Source of the DNA: Geotrypetes seraphini | Lineage: Eukaryota > Chordata > Amphibia > Gymnophiona > Dermophiidae | Length of the DNA stretch: 64,000 nt | Direction: 5' to 3' | Assembly: GCF_902459505.1 (NCBI RefSeq) | Contig: NC_047094.1 | Location: 28,877,241-28,941,240 of the forward strand | Shown here: one piece after another, positions 1 through 11,700 of the stretch | Position numbering within the stretch: the stretch's first letter is position 1 | How the letters are laid out: each line of letters begins with the position of its first letter | The notes under the pieces: model-generated | What the model was told of the DNA's origin: nothing | The model's input: the letters and a program-made list of their open reading frames with translations, nothing else | The model's database searches: none | Position numbers and translations under genes: made by a program

Positions 1-599
1 AAGATAGAGCTGGACACGGTTTACAGGTAATTCAATAAATGAGGGAAGGACATAATAAGAAATTAGAGGTTATGAAGAGGATAGCTAGCTTTACATTTTA
101 AATAGATAGCTTTACGTTTTGGAGAAAATATTTCTGTAGTACCTGAAGTTTAGAGGGTGGCCAATGAACAACAATTTTTTAAAAGGTTCCAGGGTGATCC
201 AGAAAATTAGTCTGCTAAATCTGACTATTATAAAGAATAAAGTTATGGAACACAGACAAACATGGTTTCATGGTCAGAGTCAGGATGGGCTGAGCCAAGG
301 GAAGTCTTGTCTCATCAACCTGCTTCATTTCTTTGAAGTTGTGATTAAATGCGGATAAAGGTGAGCCAGTTGACGTTGTTTAACTAGATTTTAAGAAAAA
401 CTCATGACAAAATTAGAGTAATGGGAATGGAGGCAATATTCTGTTCTAGATTAGGAACTGCAGTAGCAAGAGTTGTTTTAAAAGTGTTGCTTTCTGAAGA
501 TGTTATGCTTTGCTGCTTGACGTAGTGATTATCATTAACAAGGCTCCTGAGGCAGGCCGGATTGGCCGATACACATGCGTGTCGAGCCATCACACTATT
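1..599. other. Unassigned AT-rich DNA
   Basis: No gene, terminal repeat or conserved frame was recognised. Confidence 0.4.
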
Positions 600-841
600 A
601 AGAACATAAGAATAGCCTTACTGGGTCAGACCAATGGTCCATCAAGCCAATAGCCCGTTCTCACAGTGGCCAATCCAGGTCACTAATACCTGGCCAAAAC
701 CCAAGGAGTAGCAACATTCCATTATCTCAGAGTAAGCAACATTCCGGAACCCCAAATAGTAGTAATATTCTATGTGGAATCCCCAAAGAGTAGCAACATT
801 CCATGCTACCGATCCAGGGCAAGCAGTGGCTTCTCCCATGT
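600..841 (-). mobile_element. CR1 LINE 3'-end fragment
   Basis: Begins with the reverse complement of the caecilian-style CR1 tail (ACATAAGAATAGCC, CTGGGTCAGACCAATGGTCC). The following block contains a GAGTAGCAACATTCC-like motif repeated at about 710, 740 and 790, so it is locally duplicated. Similar ends recur across the window. Confidence 0.7.
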
Positions 842-1557
842 CTTGCTCAATAACAGACTACGGACTTTTTGAAATAAAGTTGCACACCTGGACCTCGGAA
901 CATCTCTGATGTTCTTTTTCTGAACAGGGATGAGCAACATTTCATTGATGAGCAAGGGACAGATCCGCTGCAGATCAATGAGTCACCCTGCACATCTCTC
1001 TGCAAACTATGCTCACTATTCTGAACTAGGCAGTGTTTGGTTTCACAGTACTGAGCTCCTTGATAAGTGAGAGCTGTTCCATGTATGCACCCGTCCAGGA
1101 CAGAGGTACAAGCACACAAATCCACTTTGGTTAGCTAAAAGATAAGTATGGTTTTTTTTCTTACCGATTGGTGATCTTTACTCATTTCTTTGTTAACTCA
1201 CTTTTTTAAATATTTTTCTTTAGTTGCTTATAATTGGCATTGCATAGAGTATTGATGTACTGTAGCTTTTGTTTCTTTAAAAAAATATATTAAAAAGTAT
1301 TGGCTTCCAAGTTTACTTTTGCTTTTTTTTTTCATTTATTCTAGTTGTACTGGTGTTTAAGAGTTCGACCAGTCAAATTATGCATCTTTGCTTAAAGAAA
1401 TATTAAGATTTTTTTTTTGCTTCTACATTTGTTAGTGTTTTCTAAGGACGTCTTTACATTTGGATATAGCAGAATGGACCAGTGAAAATAGCAGAGGTAC
1501 TCCTCATGGTTAAATGGATTCTCAGCAATCAGAATCTTAATCTAGATATAAAATGAA
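842..1557. other. Unassigned AT-rich DNA
   Basis: No coding signal or diagnostic repeat was recognised; there are several poly(T) runs at 1150-1420. Confidence 0.35.
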
Positions 1558-1728
1558 CGGCTCCTTTTACGAAGGCACATTAGGGCCTTTAGCGCGCTAA
1601 AATGCCGTGCGCTAGCCGCTACCGCTTCCTCTTGAGCAGGCAGTAGTTTTATGGCTAGCACGCGCTATAGCATGCACCAATCCGGTGCATGCGCTAAAAA
1701 CGCTAGAGCACCTTCGTAAAAGGAGCCC
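1558..1728. mobile_element. Harbinger-like foldback MITE
   Basis: Ends are inverted copies of GGCTCCTTTTACGAAGG and CCTTCGTAAAAGGAGCC, and the interior GCGCTA-rich arms also fold back. Same family as the copies below that show TTA or TAA target duplications. Confidence 0.75.
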
Positions 1729-2284
1729 AAAATGTTACAAGACTACAACCCATGTTCGTAAAGGAGAAACAGAAAAGTTACTGAGTTTGATGACATCGGA
1801 AGCAAACAGAGCATTTTTCATTAGATCAAAAGCTGGTACCAAATAATTTTTATTTCTCAAATAACTTGACTAACTGTAGGACTACTGGTAATTTTTTTTT
1901 TAATTTTTCACTTCCAAAACGCTCCAGAAATAAAAGTCTCTAAAAAGCAGATGCCATAATTCTGACTTTTCAAAACTACAATGAAATCTGAATGCAAACA
2001 ATTCTTTCAGCTTCCCATAAAACATCTAATGTCACTGACCCCCTGACCGGAATTGGCTGCGCATGGCAATGGAGTAAGAGATTGATGACCTCAGAACATA
2101 CAGAAGCTGCAGAAATTTCAAGCATGCAGGTTTTGAGATCAAAGTCTTGTAAGCGAAAGCTTGAAACTTTTTCAGCACAGGGGGTGGTATCTTCTCTCCA
2201 GACCCCTGTCATCTGCTCAACTTTGGCAGGCGCTCAAAAAAAAAAAAAAAAAAGAAGGAAGAAATGTATTCCGTCTGAGGACAA
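1729..2284. other. Upstream region of the NOTUM-family gene
   Basis: Mostly unique sequence with a poly(A) tract at 2236-2253. The overlapping reading frames here show no recognisable protein and are treated as chance. Confidence 0.35.
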
Positions 2285-2290
2285 TATAAA
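2285..2290 (+). promoter_or_regulatory. TATA-like box of the NOTUM-family gene
   Basis: TATAAA lies about 30 bp upstream of the inferred first exon and about 120 bp upstream of its splice donor. A poly(A) run at 2236-2253 precedes it. There is no CpG island here, unlike ITPRIPL2, so a focused TATA promoter fits a tissue-restricted gene. This is inference from position only. Confidence 0.4.
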
Positions 2291-2314
2291 GTCCACACAG
2301 AAGCTTCTCTGCTG

Positions 2315-2711
2315 GCTTCCTAGACAGGGCTGCTTTTCAATCTCGACTCTCTATCTCTTGGCCACCGCACCTTCCCCTTCTCTAGCTCAAGAGCATTGCA
2401 GGTTCAAGGTATGTAGTTGTATCTAGGACCAACATTCTAGATTTCAAGATGGAAAATGTTGTTGAGTGATTATATTCTATTTAGATACAGTAGACCAAGA
2501 TAAAGTCAAAATAGTGTTATACTGAAACGTTGTAGATCAGTAGAGATGAAATAAGACTTGACAAAGATTTCATTCTGCTTCTACATTTGTCCACATCGAC
2601 TCCTTTTTGCTTCCGTATCTCCCAGGTTTTCGTTTGATTTTGTATTTCCCGTACTCAGGTTGTATGGAATATGCTATACCTTTCCTCTTTCAGGGAGCTC
2701 AGTTCATAGCG
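2315..2711 (+). other. Putative 5'UTR of the NOTUM-family gene: non-coding exon and first intron
   Basis: A non-coding first exon probably runs from about 2315 to 2408 and ends at a good donor (AAG|GTATGT at 2409). The intron closes at a pyrimidine-rich acceptor ending CAG at 2691-2693, so the second exon starts at 2694. It places 18 bases of leader before the ATG at 2712. The acceptor is clear. The exon start is inferred from the TATA-like box upstream. Confidence 0.5.
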
Positions 2712-5700
2712 ATGAAGATCTGGGGAGCGCTGCTGCTTTTGCTCTTCTTAAACGAAGTGCTGTCCCAGAACAAGCGCAATCCCAAACCTAATGTCAGGAC
2801 TCCGGCTCAAAATAGAAAAGGCCCTAGCTCCAGTGGGGAAGCAGGCCAGAGCCTGAACGCTGAGCAAGCTTCTCCGGTGGCTCTTCCTCCTGTGGACGAC
2901 GCCTTGGTCTCTCAGTTGAGAAGTCCATCACAAGTGCCTCATCCTATCCTCAAATCAGTGGACGACATGAAGCTTCTCTTCGTCAGGAACGCTTCGGTGA
3001 CCTGCAACGATGGGACTACAGCAGGGTAAGGACCTCAGAACTGTGTTGCTTTGCTAGCATGAAGTGAATGTTCACCCATCCATTGACATTCCCTGTTTAC
3101 CATTTATAGGTATTACTTAAGAGAAGCCAAAGGAAATAAGTTCTGGATTATATTCCTAGAAGGTATGTTAAAACACGGTGTCAGGGTGAAGATGAATCAG
3201 AAAGCCTTCTCATGATTTCACCACTGCAAATACTTTGTATTGACAGAGAGAGAAAGTGAGCTACAAATTCGCCCAGACGTGTTCTGCATCTGTTGTTTTT
3301 AAACTGGGTTCTTCCTTGCTTCCAGGTGGCTGGTGTTGCTATAGCCGAGAGACCTGCGATGCTAGGTATAAAAATGTCCGTCGGCTAATGAGCTCTTCTG
3401 AATGGCCACCAACGAAGAGAGGTATCACAGATGCTCACAGCTCACTCCTCTCTCAATCTTGTGTTCAGTCATTGTGACAAAGCGTTCTGTTCTGTATTAA
3501 TTGTTTTCCCTTTTGTGGTGGGGCTGTTACAGGTACTGGGATTTTATCAGCCCAAATAGATGAGAACCCCCACTGGTGGAATGCTAATACAGTGTAAGCT
3601 TTTTTTTTCTTTTTTTTTTCTACCCTTGTTCCTTTTAACCTTCATTATTACAAAGTAATTGTATATCCTAAGGTTACCCTTTGGAGTACTTTGTCCCTTT
3701 GCTTTGCACAAAAAGTAAAAAAAGACATATTCATAGGGGGGAGGAGAGGAATACCAGTTTAGCATTAGAATCTGCAACATTTTGGAGGGGGTACTGCTCA
3801 AATTACATCGATGAAGTTGCCTATATATGAAAATGCCAAGGCACTGTATAGGTTAAAGAACCAATGAAGCTAACTGCATGGCATTCTCTGATAGCTATTG
3901 CTGGTTAGCCTTACTTGGAACTACCGTGCTTCCCTGAAAATAAGACAGTGTCATATTAATTTGGGGTCCAGAAAATGCACTAGGGCTTATTTTCGGGAAT
4001 GTCTTATTTTTTTCATGTACAACAATCATTTCTCCCTTCCTCTCCTCTACCCCAATTTTTCCTCTTTGCTTTCTCCCCCCCCCCAATAAGCAGCATCATT
4101 CCTCCCCTCTCACCCATCCCCCTGTGCAGTAGGATCCTATCTACCCTCCCACCATGAGACTGACATACCTCTGCTCTAAGGCCTCCTAAAGCAGCAGGGG
4201 TGGGTATTGCTGAATTGATGAGCCCGATTTTTTCAGCGAATCGAGAAGCACTAGTGTCAGGGATGGAGTCAGGGCGTGTCGGGGACATTTGGGGGGGAGG
4301 CTTTGTGGGGTCGATCTTAAGTAGGGCTTATTTTTGGGGTAGGGCTTATATTAGGAGCATCTTTAAAAATCATGCTAGTGCTTATTTTCGGGATAGGTCT
4401 TATTTTCGGGGAAACAGGGTAGTTATGCTAGTTCCTGGTTGTGCTTTTTCAGTAAACCTTTACAGTACTATCATAAAAAGTATCATTGCCAGAGTATCAC
4501 AGCTCCTCTCTAAAAAATGGACTGGGAACTGACAAATGTGTTTATTATAAGGAGGATGCTATAACGGAATTCAGCTGCTGTAATAAATATCTTCCTAAAA
4601 ATAGGCTAATGCTAGACCAAGAAATTCATATACATGAAATTAAATTAACCTAGAGACTTTGGATCTCAAGTGCCCGCAGTTATTTTTGCCGGTAGGACAG
4701 GTCTTGGCTCATAACTTTATTGCGAGCTATCATCGGTCCATTAGTCTCTTTTATACTTTTTAATTTATTTTATATAATTATATAATTCATTTTGTGATTC
4801 ATTTTTCTTAATGAAAATGAATCACAATATGAATTATATAATTATATAAAGAAAATGTTTTTATATAAAATAAATTAAAAAGTATAAAAGAGACTAATGG
4901 ACCGATGATAGCTCGCAATAAAGTTATGAGCCAAGACCTGTCCTACCGGCAAAAATAACTGCGGGCACTTGAGATCCAAAGTCTCTAGGTTAATTTAATT
5001 TCATGTATATGAATTTCTTGGTCTAGCATTAGCCTATTTTTAGGAAGATATTAGCGAGTTTCACTTGTTAAAAGAAGGTAATAAATATTAGGTCAGGCTT
5101 GCTATGGGAAGCAAGACTTCCATGTGTTACAGCCAGCATTGGATAGGGAGGGTTTGGTTAGAAAGAGGGACCACCATATACCTCCTCCTCTTAAACTGTC
5201 TTTAGTGATGTGTCTGCCGTCTCCTGGGTTTCTTCAGGTTTGTGCCCTACTGTTCCAGTGATGTCTGGAGTGGAGCGCTGGCAAAGGGTCGTCACGGTAA
5301 GTAATCTTCATGCAGCTCCATCCTTCCATCCCTCAATAGACCTCAGTGTGTGTTGAATTCATGCTCTGTCTTCTAGAATATGCCTTCATGGGATCTCTGA
5401 TTATCCGGGAAGTGGTTAAAGACCTTGTCCCGAAAGGAATCAAACAGGCTAAAGTACTCATGCTGGCAGGGACAAGGTAAGATTCCTCCAAGAACCAAGA
5501 GCGTTTGGAAGGCACATCAACCTACCAGCTCTGGTAAAAACGAAGGCATGAATGTCCTGCTCTCTGAACCAGCTCTTTTAAGAGTGCAGGCCACTTTATA
5601 GAGCAGCTTCGTAAAGGGGCCTCTAAGGGTTCCTTTTACTAAGCTGCGATAGCGTTTTTAGCGCGCGCAGAATTTTAGCACGCGCTAAACCCGTGCTACG

Positions 5701-8700
5701 TGGCTAGAACTAATGGCAGCTCAATGCTGACGTTAACGTCTAGCATACACGGCAATTCTGTGCGCACTAAGCGTGCGCTTAAATCACTATCGCAGCTTAG
5801 TAAAAGGAGCCCTATGTGTAGAAATGACTGTGCAGTATTGGTGGTTTTTGTTTTTTTTTTTAATCACAAAGCCCTTATAATGAGATGTTTTTTCACTTTT
5901 ATTTATTTATTTCTAAAATTTCTAAACCGCCTATAATTAAGCGGTTAACAATTAAAAAAAACCTTCACAGTAATTCATGGACAGTATATTTACAAAATGC
6001 ATTCAAATTACATTGCAATTGCATACTAATTTAATCCTCTTAAAATAATGTCAAAAGCTCAAATGAATTTACACGTTAACCATCCCCACTAAATAAAGTG
6101 CAAGAATCACAGCTCAAGATTTGTATTAAATATGCCTGCCAACACAATTTCAGAGAAAAGCATCCACAAACGGTTGTGTCTTCAGCATCTTTCTAAACTG
6201 TAAATGGTCAGAACAGATCCTCAGGATGCCAGGGAGGGAGTTCCAAAATTTTACCCCTATCCACGGACAACATGGCCGCTCTAGATTTAGCATACCGGAT
6301 AGTTTTCTCCGTCATGGTACCCTCAGCCCTTAGATTCCTCCTTGGTTGATTCACCTCCCACAGAGATTGAAAGTTCAAAGGAATAGATCCATACAAGCTC
6401 TGATGTATCACTGATAACATTTTATAACGAACCCTTTGCGACACTGGAAGCCAGTGCAGCTGTTTTAGCACAGGGGTAATATGTTCTGTGTGTGAGATTC
6501 CCAAAATCAACCTCACAGAATTCATCAATTGCTGCAATGCCCTATATTTAATCTTGGTCAATCCCAAATAAAGCATATTACAATGCCGGTGCCACTGAAC
6601 GCAAGTCGTAGGGCAGAAGCATTGGTTTCAGCCGACAAAGTGTCCGTAGCTGTGAGTACCCACCCTGGATGACCCTGAGGACCTGTCTTCCCATTGAAAG
6701 AGTATAATCTAAACAGACACCTAAGATCACCATCTCCCTTCTATGCACTATTACAAGGGGTCCTGAATTTCAAGGTCATGGATGTTGTCTTTCTCCTTTT
6801 CAGTGCCGGAGGGACCGGTGTGCTCCTTAACATAGACAGGGTGGCAGCCCTCCTAGAGGAGCTGGAGGCTGAGGCAGTTCAGGTCAGAGGACTGGTTGAC
6901 TCCGGCTGGTTTTTGGACATTAAATCCTCAAGGCAGTCTGACTGTGTAGACTCCACCTCTTGTACCCCAACTGATGCTATCAAGAAAGGGCTCAGGTACT
7001 AAACTTGAAGAAATGGATGTACACTTCCCCCTCCCAATTCGCATTTTTAGGACTCGCGATTTCGATTATTCACGATTTCCTAAAACCGGAATCACCCCCA
7101 CCTCCCGGACCACCCTGGACCTTACCTGGTGGTCTTGCGCAGTGGTTCCCAATCCTGTCCTGGAGGACCACCAGGCCAGTCGGGTTTTCAGGATAGCTCT
7201 AATGAACATACATGGAGCAGATTTGCATGTCTGGCACCTCCATTATATGGAGATCTCTCTCATGCATATTCATTAGGGCTATCCTGAAAACTCGACTGGC
7301 CTGGTGGTCCTCCAGGACAGGGTTGGGAACCACTGGTCTAGCGATCTTTTGGGGCAGGAGCAATCTTCCTACGCTCCTGCCCCGTGCAGAACACTCATAT
7401 AAAGGGGCGTGCATGTTATCCTATGGACGCATTAGCAGTTAGCACATGTGTTGATTTAGTGCATGCTAAATCCGCGCTAAAACGCTTAGTGCGCCTTTGT
7501 AAGAGAGGGCCTTAATAACCAAGGGGCTCTCTGTAACATTGTGATTTCTTTATAAATTAAAAATATCAGCAAGACTCCCATCTAGTATTTCTTGAACCTG
7601 ATCTGTAAACCAGATGCCATGCCCCAGAAGGCTTCTTGCATTCTTGATCTGTCAGGAAAAGAAAACACCTGGGTTTATCTGGAAATTCTACAGCATCTGG
7701 TTCTACTTTGCCGATTCTGACTGCAAACTTTGAATGAAAATGAAGCTTTGCGATTATGGTGGGTTGTTTTTTTTTTCCTGCTAATGTAATGCTGTTGCTC
7801 GTCTCTTCCCAGGTTGTGGAATGGAATACTTCCTGAAAAATGTAAACAGCAGTTTAAGAAAGGCGATGAGTGGCAGTGCTTCTTTGGCCACAAGCTTTAC
7901 TCATCCTTGAGGCGTAAGTCAATTCTTGTTTGTAATGAGATTTAAATAGAGCTTTTTGAAGTCTTTCCTGAGGCTCAGTTTTGGAATCTCTGCAGCCCCA
8001 ATTTTTGTGGTCCAGTGGCTCTTTGATGAGGAACATCTGAGAATCGAGAATATTCAGCTTGGAATCCAGACCCTGATGGAAACCCAGTGGAACCACATAC
8101 GGAACCTTGGTCGAGAAATGAAAAACTCATTGCGTGATGTTGTGTGAGTACAAATTGTTTAATCTTTAGATTCCCATCCAAAACCCTGAGCTTTTAGATG
8201 CAAATTAGATATTTGTAGGGCCATGATTAATCAAGGAAAAAGTGTCATACCCTTGAACAATTCCAAGTCAAGTCCATTTCCTTTCTGCTAGAGATCCCCG
8301 AGCTTTCTTGAATCCAGTTACAGTTTTCATCTCCACCACCCCTATCAGAAGGTCATTTCACAAATTCACCACCCTTTCTGTGAAGAAGTGTTTCCTCAGG
8401 TTACTCCCGAGTCTGCCCCTTTCACCTTCATCTCATGCCCTCCCATTCCAGAGCTTCCTTTCATTCAAAGAGACTCTCCTCTTATGAATTTATGCTCTTT
8501 ACTGACTGGCTGCGCATGTTGGAATGAACCAATTCAGTTTTAAGGATCTCTTTTAAGAACACTGTACCCTTGAATAAACAAATAGAAACATGATGGCAGA
8601 TAAAGGCCGAATGGCCCATCCAGTCTGCCCCTCCACAGCATCCACTCCTCTCCCTAAGCGATCCCACATGCCTATCCCATGCTATGTTGAATTTGGATAC

Positions 8701-11700
8701 AGCCGTGTATTGCAAACTGTGTGCCATGGCTCACTAGTGTGCCCTGGGAGATTCCAGGTGTGCCGCCAGACGCTGAGGAGGAGGAGGGGCACCAGCAGAA
8801 GATGACCGCCTATAGGATGTGCCTCTTACAGCGAGAGGTACATCCTGTAGGCAGTCAGCCGGCACTGGCGCCTCTCCTCCTCCCTGGCATCTCAGTGCCC
8901 TATCTGGAGGGCCTCCACACATGCGCAGATGCCGACGTGATGATGTCATGCATGAGCGTGACATCATCGCGTCGACGTCCACATACTTCAGGATGCCCTA
9001 GAGCAGTGGTTCCCAAACTTGTCTAGGGGACCCCCAGCCAGTCAGGTTTTCCAGATATCCCTAATGAATATGCATGAGAGAGATTTGCATATAATGGAAG
9101 TGACAGGTATGCAAATCTCTCTCATGCAGGACAGGTTTGGGAACCACTGCCCTAGAGCAACCACCCCCAATTTGGTGTGCCACCAGCTCGCAAAATTTAC
9201 AAGACGCTGAGATACAGTCTTCATCGCTATCACCTCCACCGGAAGACTATTCCAAGAATGTATCACCCTTTCTGTAAAGAAGTGTTTTTTTACATTACTC
9301 CTGAGCCTATCACCTCTTAACTTCATCCTATAGATGGCGCTCCAAATCAGTTGCCTGAAAAAAAAAATCATCGCTAAGCACTAAAAGGCATTTGCCCATA
9401 ACAGAATAGGGTTTAATGGCAGATCTCATGTCTAACTGTGGGGGCTAGACTTATACCTGGTGCACTGACCCAATCCTATATAATAAAACCCTAGCAGCAC
9501 ATGCGCACTCCTACCTGCGTGTTCCGTTTTCCCTGATCTGTGAGGTGTTTGTCTGTGGCAGCAGGAGTGCGCATGCGCGAGTCCCCAGCCTTCCAGCACC
9601 TAACTACACTTGCTGGCTGCCAGCGCTGGACTCCCTGCTCTTTTGCGGCAAAAAAACAGTAAGTTTTTTGTGGTCTCCAATCTCTTCCCGACATCTGACC
9701 GGCCCCCCCTTCCCTTCCCGTGGTCCAGACTCCAAACCTGTCTACAGCACTCTACACACGCTGCTTCAGGGCCTTCTACTGCCCTGATTTGCACTGCCGC
9801 GTCTCTGATGATGTCATCAGGGACGTGCCAGAGTAAATCAGGACAGTAGAAGGCCACGAAGCAGCGTGTGTAGAGTGCTGCAGACGCTGCTAGAGTCGGC
9901 AGGTTTGTCGGGACCGCGGGAAGGGAAGGAGGGGGAGGGGGAAGGGACTAAGGGAGCAGGCCAGACTTCTAGCACCCGTTAATGTAACGGGCTAAAATAC
10001 TAGTATTTAATAATCATGTGTGCAAATGTTTGAAATGTCCCTGACAAGTCCATTTTCCCCCCATAGCTACTCCCCCTTTTGAGATATGCACTATGGGAAT
10101 TGGGCGCCGGGCCTAATAGAACAGCGTGCAGTCAGATGCATGCACAAATCCTAATTGGTGCCAATTCTCATGAATAATTGATCATTAGCATCCGATTATT
10201 GTCATTAATTGGCTTGTTAGACACATAGAAACATGACGGCAGATAAAGGCCAAATGGCTCATCCAGTCTGCCCGTCCACAGCATCCACTATGTCCTTCTC
10301 TCCCTATTGGCTAATGCTCTTAACATTTGCATCTCCTTTTCCTATAGGCTAAGGCTCTTTACACCTGCATTGTGAGGTCATAGAGCTTTATGGTTATAGA
10401 AACATAGAAACATGTTGACAGATAAAGTCCAAATGGCCCATCTAGTCTACCCATCTGCAATAACCATTATCTCCTCCTCTCCCTATTGGCTAAGGCTCTT
10501 AACATTCGCATCTCCTCTTCCTATAGGCTAAGGCTCTTTACACCTGCATTGTGAGGTCATAGAGCTTTATAGCTATAGTGGGGGAGTGTGTGGCGCAGTG
10601 GTTAAAGCTACAGCCTCAGCACCCTGGGGTTGTGGGTTCAAACCCACGCTGCTCCTTGTGACCCTGGGCAAGTCACTTAATTCCCCCATTGCCCCAGGTA
10701 CAGTAGGTAGATTGTGAGCCTGCCGGGACAGACAGGGAAAAATGATTGAGTACCTGAATAAATTCATGTAAACCGTTCTGAACTCCCCTGGGAGAACGGT
10801 ATAGAAAAAAATTGAATAAAAAAAACAACAACAGAGAAACATGATGGCAAATAAAGGCCAAATGGCCCATCTAGTCTGCCCATCCACAATAACCATTATC
10901 TCTTTCTCTCTCTGTGAGATCCCACGTGCCTATCCCAGGCCCTTTTGAATTCAGTCCTCAGATATCAATGGTATCAAGTCCCAGCAAAAATCAAATGAAC
11001 CAAAAAACGGGACTTGTTAAGCTTGATACAAACGGTCAGTGTCAAGTGTATGATCACTTATGAAACCCTCAGATTCCTGCGCTGGACAATGGTCACATTG
11101 AAACAGCAAAATGCAGGTTCACAGATTATCTTTCGTCGGGCTTTCATATGTTTTAAGGCTTCTAAATTTTTTTTATATTTTTTAAAACGCTCATCAAACA
11201 TTAGTGCTTAAACTTAGGCAAAAACTGTGTGTAACACAGCGACACTTATCTTTTAGTTGGTCGCTTGTTGTTGAGCACGAACAAATGGCCCAACGGGACC
11301 CGTTTCGCCGATTAAGGCTTCTTCAGGGGTCTGTAAGTTTAGGCCGCAACAACAATTTCTAAAACCAGAATTACTAACAACTATCACACTTCCACAATAT
11401 TGTAACAAAGTATATAAATATCTAACGGTAGTCACTGCGAACAGCTCTACCTGCCTTAAGCAGATCAAAAATGGCGTCGGCAAACTACCGGGTACGTACA
11501 TGCGCTTTATTTTCAAAATAGGCGACATCCAGGAACATTTCTGTAAAAAAGGGTGGTAGATGCATGGAACAGTCTCCCAGAAGTTGTGCAAGCATCTCAG
11601 GATCATGCCCACATTTTGCCACGCAAATTTGGGCACCCTTTATAGAATCTAGGAGAATGTGGGTCTACGTCAGTTGTCTGGAAGCTGAACATTTCTTTAA

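Noticed and set aside
1992-2426. 144-codon frame upstream of the NOTUM-family gene
   Set aside because: Includes a poly-lysine run from a poly(A) tract and crosses the inferred promoter and donor; no homology recognised.
10586-10660. tRNA gene
   Set aside because: The A and B boxes are tRNA-like but the sequence continues into a CORE-SINE body and tail, and the arms do not form a full cloverleaf.
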